DNA of 64,000 bases from an uncultured Acidobacteriota bacterium (GTDB taxonomy: Bacteria > Acidobacteriota > Terriglobia > Bryobacterales > Bryobacteraceae), in assembly GCA_902825945.1 (NCBI GenBank), contig CADECY010000001.1, forward strand, positions 1-64,000, in the 5' to 3' direction. The translations under genes and the position numbers were made by a program. Each line of letters opens with the position of its first letter. Within the stretch, counting starts at the first letter, position 1. Shown in pieces: positions 43,075-53,377 of the stretch. The notes below the pieces were generated by a model. That model saw only the letters and a program-made list of their open reading frames with translations, searched no databases and was not told the DNA's origin.

Positions 43075-43673
43075 GCCGTAATCACGCTCCAGACGAGCGG
43101 CTGTCCCGCGATGACGCGCTTCAGGCGCGCCGCGGGATCGCGCTGCTTGGCCGCGCACCATTCGACATAGAGCGCCGCATACGACGAGTTGACATATTGG
43201 TCGTGAGAGAATCCGAGCCGCGCGGCGGTCGCGTCGATCCAATCCGGTGGACCTTCGAGTTCGAAATAGCATCCGACCGGCGTCTCATCGAGCGTCGCGA
43301 CGCCCGGCTCGCCCGCACGCTGGAACTCGGTGCGCAGCTTCTCGTAGCGCAGCGTGGGCTCGAGTCCCAAGCGTTCGAGAATCGCGGCGAGTTGCTGACC
43401 TTGCGCGGTAATCGCCTCGATCTCCTCGCGTGTCTTGTGGCGTCCGGTCTCCGGCGGACCCTTGAAGGTGAGCGTGAAGTTCGCGCCTACTTGGCGGAGA
43501 CGGAGCAGCTTGCGCTGGCCGCGGAGGACGGCCTCCGGCCAGTCGTAGACGATGTTGCTTTCGAAGACGCGACGCTTGGACACTCGGAAGCCGTTCGCCC
43601 GAAGCAGCTTGCGCGCACTCTCCGGATCGGGTGCGGGGAGTTTGATTTCGGTTTCGACGCTCGACTTGGCCAT
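43053..43673 (-). CDS. CYTH-domain protein (class IV adenylate cyclase / inorganic triphosphatase family)
   Basis: 206 residues. The family-defining ExExK motif is at the start (VETEIKLPAP); further conserved charged strands are seen in LLRLRQVGANFTLTFKG, REEIEAI, LEPTLRYEKLRTEF, DETPVGCYFELEG and GFSHDQYVNSSYAALY. Members hydrolyse triphosphates (tripolyphosphate, thiamine triphosphate) or make cAMP using two metal ions in a tunnel; this sequence alone does not decide. ATG at 43673 is the only start that puts ExExK near the N-terminus; an extension back over the tRNA is spurious. Confidence 0.88.
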   Translation of the reverse strand: MAKSSVETEIKLPAPDPESARKLLRANGFRVSKRRVFESNIVYDWPEAVLRGQRKLLRLRQVGANFTLTFKGPPETGRHKTREEIEAITAQGQQLAAILERLGLEPTLRYEKLRTEFQRAGEPGVATLDETPVGCYFELEGPPDWIDATAARLGFSHDQYVNSSYAALYVEWCAAKQRDPAARLKRVIAGQPLVWSVITAQRSQGT

Positions 43674-43690
43674 TGCGGGATCGCTAAGAT
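43661..43690 (+). promoter_or_regulatory. Candidate promoter of tRNA-Arg
   Basis: TCGACT at 43661-43666 and TAAGAT at 43685-43690, 18 bases apart, each match four of six consensus positions. The tRNA starts 14 bases after the -10 element. The element overlaps the start of the divergent CYTH gene. Confidence 0.35.
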
Positions 43691-43703
43691 GGTAGCAGTC
43701 AGC

Positions 43704-43780
43704 GGGCCCGTAGCTCAGCCGGATAGAGCGACTGGCTTCGAACCAGTAGGCCGGGGGTTCGAGTCCCTCCGGGCCCGCCA
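43704..43780 (+). tRNA. tRNA-Arg, anticodon TCG
   Basis: 77 bases folding as a full cloverleaf. Acceptor stem GGGCCCG (43704-43710) pairs with CGGGCCC (43770-43776); discriminator G and an encoded CCA end follow. The D arm is GCTC/GAGC. The anticodon stem ACTGG/CCAGT encloses loop CTTCGAA with anticodon TCG at 43738-43740, reading CGA. The T arm has loop TTCGAGT. The GTPase gene starts 18 bases after it with no visible terminator. Confidence 0.97.
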
Positions 43781-43798
43781 GATGTACTTCGGACACCC

Positions 43799-44323
43799 AT
43801 GCTGAAGAAGAAGATCTGCATGCTCGGCTACTACGGAGTGGGCAAGACCAGCCTGGTGTCGCAGTTCGTCAGCCAGATGTTCTCCGGCAAGTATCAGACC
43901 ACCGTCGGCGTGAAGATCGACAAGAAGGTGGTTGAAGTGGGCGGCCGTCCGGTGACCCTGATGCTATGGGATGTCGCGGGTGAAGAGGACGACGCACCGG
44001 TCAAACTGAACCTGCTGCGGGGCGCGAGCGGCTACTTGCTGGTGTTGGATGGACGCAGGCAAAAGACGCTCGACGCGGCGCTCGCCATACAGCAGCGCGT
44101 GGAAGCCGAGATTGGCCCCTGTCCGTTCCTGGTGCTCGCGAACAAATCGGACGAACGCGCCAATTGGGAGATCACAGGCGCGGTTCTCGATGGACTGGCC
44201 ACCCGCGGCTGGAAAGTTCTCGAAACCAGCGCCAAGACCGGCGAGAACGTCGAAAATGCGTTTCTCACCCTTGCGGCGCAGCTGCTCGCCGCCAAGGACG
44301 GCGACAGCGATGATGGAAGCTGA
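43799..44323 (+). CDS. Ras/Rab-like small GTPase
   Basis: 174 residues, cytoplasmic. All GTPase boxes are present: P-loop GYYGVGKTS (about 10-18), switch I Thr in [16 protein letters not shown] for G3, NKSD for G4 and TSAKTG for G5. The residue equivalent to Ras Gln61 is Glu. There is no C-terminal prenylation-type cysteine. The last 14 bases overlap the start of a hybrid histidine kinase gene, which suggests that the GTPase regulates or is read by that kinase. It is unlike the MglA type by eye, being closer to Rab/Roc domains. Confidence 0.9.
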   Translation: MLKKKICMLGYYGVGKTSLVSQFVSQMFSGKYQTTVGVKIDKKVVEVGGRPVTLMLWDVAGEEDDAPVKLNLLRGASGYLLVLDGRRQKTLDAALAIQQRVEAEIGPCPFLVLANKSDERANWEITGAVLDGLATRGWKVLETSAKTGENVENAFLTLAAQLLAAKDGDSDDGS

Positions 44324-46217
44324 GCGCAAGGGCCTGGAAGGTCTCTCCGCGGCGCTCGATCTGGCGGTCTTCGAACAAACCACGAGCGGCGTGTTCCGCG
44401 CGCCGGGGCCGTTGCCGGCGTGGCTGGAACTCGATGCGTCATCCGCCGGGACATTCGACCTGGTGGAGCGATTTCCGATGCTCGAGATCTTCCTGGAGGA
44501 TTGTTGCGGGTTTTTTGAGACCGGAGCCCCGGCGCAACTGGACTCTGAGATTTGGGAAGAGGCCGGCGGGTCCGGGCAGACCCTCTATCTCCAGGCAAGA
44601 GCGGTCGCGGTGGCAGGCCGGCGGCTCCTGGTACTGAAACTGCTGCCGCGCGAGCGATACACCTACCAGCAGCTCTATCACGATTTCCAGTTGGCGGAAG
44701 AGGAAGCGCGGCGATTGAAGGATGTGGCGGAGCGAGCCACAAGGGCCAAGGGCGTGTTTCTGGCGACGATGAGCCACGAGATCCGTACCCCCCTCAACGC
44801 GATTATCGGAATGGCGGATGTCCTGGCATCGAGTTCGCTGACACAGGATCAGCGGAAGTGCGTCGAAGTTCTGGGGCGCAATGGCGTCAACCTGCTGGAC
44901 TTGGTCAACGACATTCTCGATTTGGCGAAAGTGGAGTCCGGCAAGATCGAGTTGGAAGCGGTTGGGCTCGATCCGATCGAAGTGGTCGAGCGCGCGGTGG
45001 AAGTGATCGAGGGCCGAGCCCGGGCGAAAGGGCTGGATGTCCGGCGGTCCGCCGGGCCGGGCGTTCCCGCCTGCTTGACCGGTGATCCCGGCCGGTTGCG
45101 TCAGGTGCTCATCAATCTCCTCGGCAACGCGATCAAGTTCACCGCTCGAGGCCATGTGGAGATCAGAATCGAACAGGACCCGGAGGATCCTCGCCCAGGG
45201 AGCCTTCGCTTTGCGGTCTCCGACACGGGAATCGGGATTCCGGAAGACAAGGTGGGGCGGCTTTTCGAAAGCTTTGTCCAAGCAGACAGCTCCACGACGC
45301 GCGAGTACGGCGGCACTGGCCTGGGACTTTCGATTTCGAAGCAGTTGGTGGAGTTGATGTCCGGCCGGATCTGGGTGGAAAGCCGGACTGGCCAAGGCAG
45401 CATTTTCTTCTTCACCGCGAAGCTGGCCCCGCGAGCCGATCCATCCGAGCGGGCGATTCCTCGCCGGGAGGAACACGCCGAGGCGAGGCTCGAGCGCCGC
45501 TTGGACGGGTTGCGGATTCTGCTGGCGGACGATTCAGACGATAACCGGTTCCTGATCGAGTCTTATCTGAAGCAGTCCAGGTGCTCGATCGAGATCGCCA
45601 CGAACGGCCAAGAGGCAGTGGAGCGATTTCGCGCTGGCCGTTTCGACGCCGTCCTGATGGATGTGGAGATGCCTGTGATGGACGGCTGCATGGCGGCGCG
45701 CGAGATTCGGCATTACGAATCGGATCGTGGATTGCCGGCCACGCCGGTGCTGGCTCTGACGGCTCACGCATTCGCCGAGATGGAGGAAAAGAGCCGGGAC
45801 GCCGGATTCACCGCGCATCTGGTCAAGCCGATTCGCAAGGTCACGCTGCTGGAAGCTCTGGCTGGCAACGTTACAGGCACGCGCCCGGCAAGCCCGCCGC
45901 CGCCACCGGAGCCCGGCGCGGGATTCGTTGTCCATGTAGAGCCGGGAATGGAAGACGTAGTGCCCGGCTATCTGGAAAAGCGGCGCAAGGAAATCCAGGT
46001 CTATCAGCAGGCTTTGGCTGGCCAGGACTTCGAAACGCTCATCATGATGGGCCACAAGATGAAGGGCACGGGAACTGGATACGGGTTCCCGGCCCTGACC
46101 GAACTCGGCGGCGCCATCGAGCAAGCGGCGCGGCGGAAGGACACGCAGAGCATCGGCGAGAGCTTGAACCGTTTCACTGCCTACGTCGAGAACATACAGT
46201 TAGAATATTCCAGGTGA
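44310..46217 (+). CDS. Cytoplasmic hybrid histidine kinase (HisKA-HATPase-REC-Hpt)
   Basis: 635 residues, no transmembrane helix. An unrecognised N-terminal input domain (1-120) and a coiled coil (QLAEEEARRLKDVAERATRA) lead to HisKA with His156 in MSHEIRTPLNAIIG, and HATPase with NLLGNAIKFTARG, DTGIGIPEDKVG and GGTGLGLSISKQL. A receiver follows with Asp451 (VLMDVEMPVMDG) and the conserved Lys (HLVKPI), then an Hpt domain with His582 (MGHKMKGTGTGYGFP). A full internal phosphorelay is thus possible. ATG 44310 or 44313 overlaps the GTPase gene; an upstream in-frame extension to 44049 is antisense to sense and spurious. The next gene, a REC-bearing hydrolase, is the obvious output. Confidence 0.93.
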   Translation: MMEAERKGLEGLSAALDLAVFEQTTSGVFRAPGPLPAWLELDASSAGTFDLVERFPMLEIFLEDCCGFFETGAPAQLDSEIWEEAGGSGQTLYLQARAVAVAGRRLLVLKLLPRERYTYQQLYHDFQLAEEEARRLKDVAERATRAKGVFLATMSHEIRTPLNAIIGMADVLASSSLTQDQRKCVEVLGRNGVNLLDLVNDILDLAKVESGKIELEAVGLDPIEVVERAVEVIEGRARAKGLDVRRSAGPGVPACLTGDPGRLRQVLINLLGNAIKFTARGHVEIRIEQDPEDPRPGSLRFAVSDTGIGIPEDKVGRLFESFVQADSSTTREYGGTGLGLSISKQLVELMSGRIWVESRTGQGSIFFFTAKLAPRADPSERAIPRREEHAEARLERRLDGLRILLADDSDDNRFLIESYLKQSRCSIEIATNGQEAVERFRAGRFDAVLMDVEMPVMDGCMAAREIRHYESDRGLPATPVLALTAHAFAEMEEKSRDAGFTAHLVKPIRKVTLLEALAGNVTGTRPASPPPPPEPGAGFVVHVEPGMEDVVPGYLEKRRKEIQVYQQALAGQDFETLIMMGHKMKGTGTGYGFPALTELGGAIEQAARRKDTQSIGESLNRFTAYVENIQLEYSR

Positions 46218-46243
46218 GCAATCGATAGACGAAGGAGCCAAAC

Positions 46244-47566
46244 TTGAAACTGCGTTTTTGGGGAACTCGCGGGTCGATCGCCACGCCGGGACCAACCACC
46301 AACCGGTTCGGCGGAAACACTTCCTGCGTGGAACTCGTGACCAAGTCCGGCCGCCGCTTCATTTTTGATTGCGGCACCGGCGTTCGGCTGTTGGGAATGC
46401 ACATGATGGCGAACGCGCCCAAGCCTATCGAGGCCACCATCTTGATCACCCACACGCACTGGGATCACATTCAGGGCTTCCCGTTCTTCGCGCCCGTGTT
46501 CGTACCGGGAGGACGGTTCACGGTGTGCGGTCCGAGTGGGACCCACGATTCGCTTCCCGACACGTTGTCCGGGCAGATGGAATACACGTACTTCCCGGTG
46601 AGATTGGGCGACTTGGGCGCTTGGATCGAGTACAAGGAATTGCCGGAGGGCGACCACACCCTGGGTGACGTGCGGGTGATCACGCAAATGCTAAATCATC
46701 CCGCCAACACGCTCGGATACAGGATCGAGGCGGATGGTGTCTCCGTGATGTACGTCTGCGACCATGAGCCCTATTGGGAGGGGCTTTGGCGGGCCGATGT
46801 CGCACCCGGACACCTCGACTCCATTCTGCATGCGGGAGACCGCCGTCACGCGGAGTTTCTGCTGAATGCCGACGTGGTGATTCACGACTCGCAGTACACG
46901 CCCGAGGAGTATCCGTCGAAGAAGAACTGGGGCCATTCCACCTACCGCTATGTCACGGAAATCGCCGCAGCGGCGAAGGTGAAGCACCTGTTCCTCACCC
47001 ACCACGATCCTGCGCACGACGACGCGTTCCTGAGCCGGATGGAGGAGCAGGCGCGCGCGATAGCCCAGGCGTCCGGGTCCGGCCTGCAAGTCTCCTGTGC
47101 CTACGAAGGCTGCGAAATGACGATCGAGGGCGACGGATCCGGCCACGCGCCAGCGGACCAATTCAGGGCGGGCGCCACGCTCAGCAACCGCCAGCACCTG
47201 ATTCTGATTGCCGACGATGACGAGGACCTGCGCATCCTGGTCCGCAAGACGCTGACCCGCGGGGGTAACCTCATTCTTGAAGCCGCAGGCGGCCATCAGG
47301 CGATGGAATTGATCAAGTCCCGGAACCCCGATCTCGTTTTGCTGGATCTGTTGATGCCCTCGCCAAGCGGTTTCGAGGTGCTGCGCTGGATTCGGGAAAC
47401 GGCTGAATCACGCGATATTCCGGTGGTGGTGTTGACGGCGCAGGGCGACGAAGTCAGTGTCCGCACGTGCTTCGAACTGGGAGCGACTGACTACCTGGTG
47501 AAGCCATTCACAGCCCCGCAACTCGATGTGCGCGTGCGGTCCAGCTTGGCACGGGCCAGGCGGTAG
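46244..47566 (+). CDS. Metallo-beta-lactamase-fold hydrolase fused to a response-regulator receiver
   Basis: 440 residues from a TTG start supported by GAAGGAG at 46231-46237. Residues 1-290 are an MBL-fold hydrolase of the PhnP/cyclic-phosphodiesterase-like group: FWGTRGSIATPG, GGNTSCVEL, metal site HTHWDHIQGF, then NHPANTLGYRI, VCDHEPYWEG and LTHHDPAHDD, so both metals can bind. Residues 315-440 are a receiver with ADDDEDLRILV, the phospho-acceptor Asp in LLDLLMPSPSGF, and Lys in YLVKPF. Phosphorylation by the preceding kinase probably switches the hydrolase. Substrate unknown: a cyclic nucleotide or phosphodiester is a guess from family. Ends in TAG. Confidence 0.9.
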   Translation: MKLRFWGTRGSIATPGPTTNRFGGNTSCVELVTKSGRRFIFDCGTGVRLLGMHMMANAPKPIEATILITHTHWDHIQGFPFFAPVFVPGGRFTVCGPSGTHDSLPDTLSGQMEYTYFPVRLGDLGAWIEYKELPEGDHTLGDVRVITQMLNHPANTLGYRIEADGVSVMYVCDHEPYWEGLWRADVAPGHLDSILHAGDRRHAEFLLNADVVIHDSQYTPEEYPSKKNWGHSTYRYVTEIAAAAKVKHLFLTHHDPAHDDAFLSRMEEQARAIAQASGSGLQVSCAYEGCEMTIEGDGSGHAPADQFRAGATLSNRQHLILIADDDEDLRILVRKTLTRGGNLILEAAGGHQAMELIKSRNPDLVLLDLLMPSPSGFEVLRWIRETAESRDIPVVVLTAQGDEVSVRTCFELGATDYLVKPFTAPQLDVRVRSSLARARR

Positions 47567-47637
47567 GGGAACGGTCCATTCTCGGCTTGGCTCCCTTCCC
47601 GCCGGGATTCCGTATCGAATGCACGGTCTCGAGTTCG

Positions 47638-48696
47638 CTACTTCGCCGGCTCCCGGACGAGTAGTTCCCGCTTCCGCTCCACTCCCCAGCGATAACCGGA
47701 CAATCCGCCATCGCCGCGCACGACACGATGGCACGGAATCGCCACCGCGAGCGAATTCGCGGCGCAGGCCTGAGCGACCGCGCGGGCCGAGCCCGGTGCT
47801 CCGATGCGCGCGGCGATCTCCGAGTAGCTCGCCGTCGAGCCAGCCGGAATCTCGCGGAGCGCCTGCCAGACACGGCGCTGGAAGGCGGTGCCCCGGATGT
47901 CGAGCGGCAGATTCGCGCCCGTGGCGGGAGCTTCCACTAGCGCGATCACTCGCGCGACTTCCTCGTCGAAATCCACGGCGGCCGGCGCGAGCGAAGCCTT
48001 CGGGAATCGAGCCCGCAGGTCGGCGGCGAGCGGCTCGGGCGAGTCTCCGAGCAGGATCGCGCAGATGCCACGCACTGTGCGCGCCACGAGGATCGTGCCG
48101 AGCGAGCAGGCGCGCGTCGCGTACCGGATCTCTTCCTTGTCCCCGCCTGAGCGATAGGCGGACGGTGTCATGCCAAGCGCACCGTTCGATTCGCCGTAGA
48201 ATGTCCCGTTCGATTGGTAGCCAGCCTCGTACACAGCGTCGGTGACCGATCGCGCCACGGGCAGTGCCGAGCGCATCCGGTCGGCGCGCCGGCCTGCGGC
48301 GTATTGCCGAGGGGTCAATCCAGTGGCTCGCTGAAAGACACGATGAAAGTGATAGGGGCTCAAACCGGCGTGAGCGGCCATCTCTGCCAAGCTGGGCGGA
48401 TCGTCGAGCATATCGATCCACCGGCAAACAGCCGCGATCATCTCCGAACTGCCGTCTTGCGTGGAGCCCGGGCGGCAGCGTTTGCACGGCCGGAATCCCG
48501 CTGACTCAGCCTCCCGGCCCGTTTCGAAAAACCGGACATTCTCCGGCCGCGCGGGACGAGCCGCACACGACGGCCGGCAGTAGACCCCCGTCGTTCTCAC
48601 CGCGTACACGAACGTTCCATCGGCGGCGCGATCACGCGAAGCAAGCGCGCGCCATCTCGGATCCTGCTGGCTGGCCGCGAACCATTCATTCATCAT
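47638..48696 (-). CDS. ada: Ada: bifunctional DNA methyltransferase and transcriptional activator
   Basis: 352 residues. N-Ada domain with four zinc cysteines (VYCRPSCAARPAR at about 37-42 and CKRC), where the first cysteine takes methyl groups from phosphotriesters; an AraC-type HTH (about 85-180, LAEMAAHAGLSPYHFHRVFQ, SVTDAVYEAGYQS); and a C-terminal O6-methylguanine methyltransferase with IRGTAFQRRVWQALREIPAG and the acceptor IPCHRVVRGDGGLSGYRWG. Gives adaptive response to alkylation damage. ATG 48696 (or 48693) matches the family start MMNEWFAASQQDPRW. Confidence 0.96.
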   Translation of the reverse strand: MMNEWFAASQQDPRWRALASRDRAADGTFVYAVRTTGVYCRPSCAARPARPENVRFFETGREAESAGFRPCKRCRPGSTQDGSSEMIAAVCRWIDMLDDPPSLAEMAAHAGLSPYHFHRVFQRATGLTPRQYAAGRRADRMRSALPVARSVTDAVYEAGYQSNGTFYGESNGALGMTPSAYRSGGDKEEIRYATRACSLGTILVARTVRGICAILLGDSPEPLAADLRARFPKASLAPAAVDFDEEVARVIALVEAPATGANLPLDIRGTAFQRRVWQALREIPAGSTASYSEIAARIGAPGSARAVAQACAANSLAVAIPCHRVVRGDGGLSGYRWGVERKRELLVREPAK

Positions 48697-48759
48697 GAAT
48701 CCATCTTGCCGGACTTTCCCTGCGCGCACACTCCGGTTCTTGCGGTCGAATTCGATTCG

Positions 48760-49983
48760 TCAGTGCGGCGCGATACCGTGCTTGGTGAGTTCGCGCGACG
48801 GGGTGCCGAGGAGCTTTTCCACTTCCTTCTTCAGCGGACCCACCGCGCGCGCATAGATCATCTTGTATGCCTGGCAGAAGTAGTCAAGATCCTCGAACTG
48901 GCCTTGCGGACCGTGCCGGAACTTGGGACATCCGCCGTGGCAGATGCTCTGCCAGTCGCACGCCTGGCACTCCGGATGCGCCAGCGTCTTTTTCTGCGCG
49001 AAGCTGTACCGGCGAGTGCGGCGCGCGATCTCTGACCACGAATCGAGCGTGATGTTGCCGAGCTTCCAGGATCCCTCGACGAAGAAGTCACAAGGGTAGA
49101 TGTCACCGTTGTACTCGACGACGACATAGCTGTCGCAGGTTTCGTGCATCGTGCAGCTCCCGGGCTTCATTCCGGCCACTGATTCGGCGATGTTGTCGAA
49201 GAAGCGGATGCGGATTTTGCGGCGGTCCGGCCACCACAGGTCGAACATCTCGACCAGGAACTTGCCGTACTCTTCCGCCGTGATCGTGAACGGCATGCGT
49301 GAGCCATCTGGGTTGAACTCGGCAAGCGGAATGAACTGGATATTGTCGATGCCGAGCGACTTGTAGAACCGGTAGAGTTCCTTTGCCTTGCCGACGTTCG
49401 CCTGATTCAGCACGCAGAGGATGTTGAAGTCCACCTTGTTCTTTTGCAGGCATTCCACGGATCTCATCACCTGCTTCCATGTGCCGTGGCCGGCCTTGTT
49501 GAAGCGATAGGCGTCGTTGATCTCCTCGGGTCCGTCGAGCGAGACACCGAGCAGCCAGTTGTACTGGCGGAACAGTTGCGCCCAGTTGTCGTCGAGAAGG
49601 ACGGCATTGGTCTGCAGCGCGTTCGAAACGTTCTGGCCGTCGCGGCCGTAGCGCTGCTGGAGTTCGACGAGCTTGGTGAAGAAATCGAGTCCGGCGAGTG
49701 TCGGCTCGCCACCCTGAAAAGCAAAGGTCGAATTCGGGTACGAGTAGAACAAGTAGGTGTCGACCAGGCGCTCGAGGGTGTCCATCGACATGCGGCGCGC
49801 GGGCAACGACTTGTACGGGTCGGCCTCGCGATCGAGATAGAAGCAGTAGGCGCAGTCGAGATTGCAAACGGCGGAGGCGGGTTTGATCAGCAGCGAGGTG
49901 ATGCGCGGAACGGTCCCGAGCTGATCGGAGAGGGAGCCGCCGAATCCTTGCCCGATGATGGGGAGCGTGCTGCTGGTCGCCAT
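48760..49983 (-). CDS. Radical SAM protein of the anaerobic sulfatase maturase type (SPASM)
   Basis: 407 residues. The radical SAM cluster motif CNLDCAYC (about residues 40-47) is followed by FAFQGGEPTLAG, SNALQTNAVLLDDNW, VSLDGPEEIND and the SPASM cysteines (PGSCTMHETCDSYVVVEYNG, IYPCDFFVEG, HPECQACDWQSICHGGCPKF, YFCQAY). This pattern fits anSME, which converts a sulfatase Cys or Ser to formylglycine without oxygen. No sulfatase is in the window, so another peptide target is possible. ATG at 49983 is preferred to an upstream in-frame start at 50049 that adds poor sequence. Confidence 0.9.
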   Translation of the reverse strand: MATSSTLPIIGQGFGGSLSDQLGTVPRITSLLIKPASAVCNLDCAYCFYLDREADPYKSLPARRMSMDTLERLVDTYLFYSYPNSTFAFQGGEPTLAGLDFFTKLVELQQRYGRDGQNVSNALQTNAVLLDDNWAQLFRQYNWLLGVSLDGPEEINDAYRFNKAGHGTWKQVMRSVECLQKNKVDFNILCVLNQANVGKAKELYRFYKSLGIDNIQFIPLAEFNPDGSRMPFTITAEEYGKFLVEMFDLWWPDRRKIRIRFFDNIAESVAGMKPGSCTMHETCDSYVVVEYNGDIYPCDFFVEGSWKLGNITLDSWSEIARRTRRYSFAQKKTLAHPECQACDWQSICHGGCPKFRHGPQGQFEDLDYFCQAYKMIYARAVGPLKKEVEKLLGTPSRELTKHGIAPH

Positions 49984-50051
49984 TGTCAGAGTGTAGCTGT
50001 ATCGGGAATGAGCGCACAACGCAGGTGCAGGTCTGCGTAGATCATTCATTC

Positions 50052-50598
50052 ATGGAGTGTATGCGCAACGCATCGCTTCTCCTCCTCATCCTGCTCTCGC
50101 CGCTGAGCGCTCAGCCCGAAGGGTTCCTTCATCGTTTGCGACTCTGGATCTTTCAAGGCTCCCCTCTGGCAGTTGAAGAACTTGTCCCTGCGCGATTTGG
50201 CCTTTCACTCCGCCCCGTCGCGGCGCGCGGACGTCCGCGCGACCGCTCCCTGTCGATGCCTGGCGCCTCCGTTGCCGGCCACCGGAACTCAGGGCTCGGC
50301 AGGGGACATCTCGTACCCGCCCGCGACATGCCGCAATGAACCGCTCCTCATTGGCGCCGGTTGGAAACAGAGTGCGGAAACTGCCACGCGGAGGCGGACT
50401 CAGCGATCGTGGTCACCAGAGCGATCTTCCCCGAAACCCGGAGAGAATCGGGCAGGCGGAGTGTCAGTTCCTGAGGAGATGTACAAGGTAATCCTGCGAT
50501 GCGAAGGCAGCCACTTGCGGTTGACTGCCGGGATGCTGCCGAACGCGGAGGCCCGGGACCCCACGATGGAATCGTTCACGGTGCAGGTCGCGAAGTGA
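50052..50598 (+). pseudogene. Probable decayed gene for a small exported protein
   Basis: A signal-peptide-like start (MRNASLLLLILLSPLSAQPEG) runs in one frame from 50052, loses protein-like character after about 50165, and protein-like stretches then appear in another frame: LKNLSLRDLAF near 50173-50205 and VPEEMYKVILRCEG to SFTVQVAK at the end. A third frame shows AIVVTRAIFPETRRESG near 50395-50450. I read this as one exported-protein gene broken by two or more frameshifts. No family is recognised. Confidence 0.4.
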
Positions 50599-50615
50599 AG
50601 CGCTAAGCGGTTCCG

Positions 50616-52099
<1,484 letters not shown>

Positions 52100-52103
<4 letters not shown>

Positions 52104-52378
52104 GCCTTGTTGATCTTGCGCGCCCGCAGGAACGAGTAAAGGCCGTAGCCGAGCATGATCAGGCCGAATGTCAGCGTCAGGAAGATGCGGCCCAGCCCGG
52201 CGATGTCACCGTTGAAGCTCATCAGACTTCGAATGGCGGACGGGATCGACCACAGCGCCAGCACGATGAAGAAGAATCCGATGATCTCGTTCCACAGCAC
52301 CCGGAGCGGCTTGATGATGGCGGGAAAGACGTTGGTGGCGAACTTTTTCGCGGTTCCGATCATGGAAGCTTGTTCCAT
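52100..52378 (-). CDS. Small two-helix membrane protein, function unknown
   Basis: 92 residues with hydrophobic segments at about 30-48 ([18 protein letters not shown]) and 62-82 ([20 protein letters not shown]), then a basic tail RARKINKA. No family recognised. Its stop overlaps the mutase ATG, so it leads that transcript. ATG 52378 or 52363 are both possible; no strong ribosome binding site decides. Divergent from the YihY gene 38 bases away. Confidence 0.65.
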
Positions 52379-52416
52379 CGTATCGTAAGCTGGAAGTTCC
52401 CCTTCGCTCGTTCGAC

Positions 52417-53295
52417 ATGTTGCTGGATTTCGAGAGGGTGCAAACGGCCACCGCCGGCCACTACCGCCAATGGCGTCCCACGCTCCGCTACCTGATGGAG
52501 ACGGAGGTGCATGTCTACGCGTTCGCGATGGCCGCCAACGTCCTGCTTTCATTCTTCCCGTTCCTGATCGTGATGGTCTCCATCTGCCGGAACCTGCTGC
52601 AGTGGAAGGCCGCCGAGCAGGCGATTTTCCTCGCGCTGAATGACTATTTTCCAGCCGAGTTCCAGGTGATGTTCCGCAGCTATCTGGGCTGGCAGATTCC
52701 CCGCGGATTCCAACTGACGTCGATCATGCTGCTGCTTTTTACCGCCAACGGCGTCTTCGAGCCCCTCGAAGTAGCTCTGAATCGCGCATGGGGAATCAAG
52801 ACGAACCGCTCGTTCTTCCGGAATCAGTTGATCAGTCTCGGCCTGATTCTCGCTTGCGGCGCATTGGTGCTAACTTCGTTCCTCATTACCGGACTCAATC
52901 AACGCATCTGGAAGGACCTGTTTCCCGAGACCACCGGTGATCCGTGGTTCGGGTTGATGATCTTCAAGATGGCCGCGTTGCCGATGACGATCACGGCGCT
53001 GTTTCTGGTCTACTGGCTGCTGCCGAACGGGAAGGTGTCGAAGCTGCGCGTCGCGCCCGTGGCGGTGGTGGTGGGTGTGCTGCTCGAAGTGCTCAAGTAC
53101 GTGAACCTGCTCACCTGGCCATGGCTGAACAAGAAGCTGGTTCGGGAGATGGGTCCGTTCGTGCATTCGAGCTCGATCATTTTGTGGGCGTTTTGCGGCT
53201 CGATGATCGTGCTTGCGGGAGCATACTGGGCGGCGCAGCGGAACCTCCGTGCCGCGGCCGAAGCGGCTCCGCCGGTGCCGGAGGTCCAGGTCTGA
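52417..53295 (+). CDS. YihY/BrkB-family membrane protein
   Basis: 292 residues, about six transmembrane helices. Conserved early block AFAMAANVLLSFFPFLIVMV and later FTANGVFEPLEVALNRAWGI, LFLVYWLLPN and the final helices (SSSIILWAFCGSMIVLAGAYW) match the family once mis-called ribonuclease BN. Function is unknown in general; often suggested to be a transporter. Confidence 0.88.
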   Translation: MLLDFERVQTATAGHYRQWRPTLRYLMETEVHVYAFAMAANVLLSFFPFLIVMVSICRNLLQWKAAEQAIFLALNDYFPAEFQVMFRSYLGWQIPRGFQLTSIMLLLFTANGVFEPLEVALNRAWGIKTNRSFFRNQLISLGLILACGALVLTSFLITGLNQRIWKDLFPETTGDPWFGLMIFKMAALPMTITALFLVYWLLPNGKVSKLRVAPVAVVVGVLLEVLKYVNLLTWPWLNKKLVREMGPFVHSSSIILWAFCGSMIVLAGAYWAAQRNLRAAAEAAPPVPEVQV

Positions 53296-53377
53296 AGGCG
53301 CGATCGCTCAGGTAAGATCCCGCGGATCGCGCTGATTCGGATGCTCGGCCGGCGGGCGCAAAGTACAATGGTTCGCG

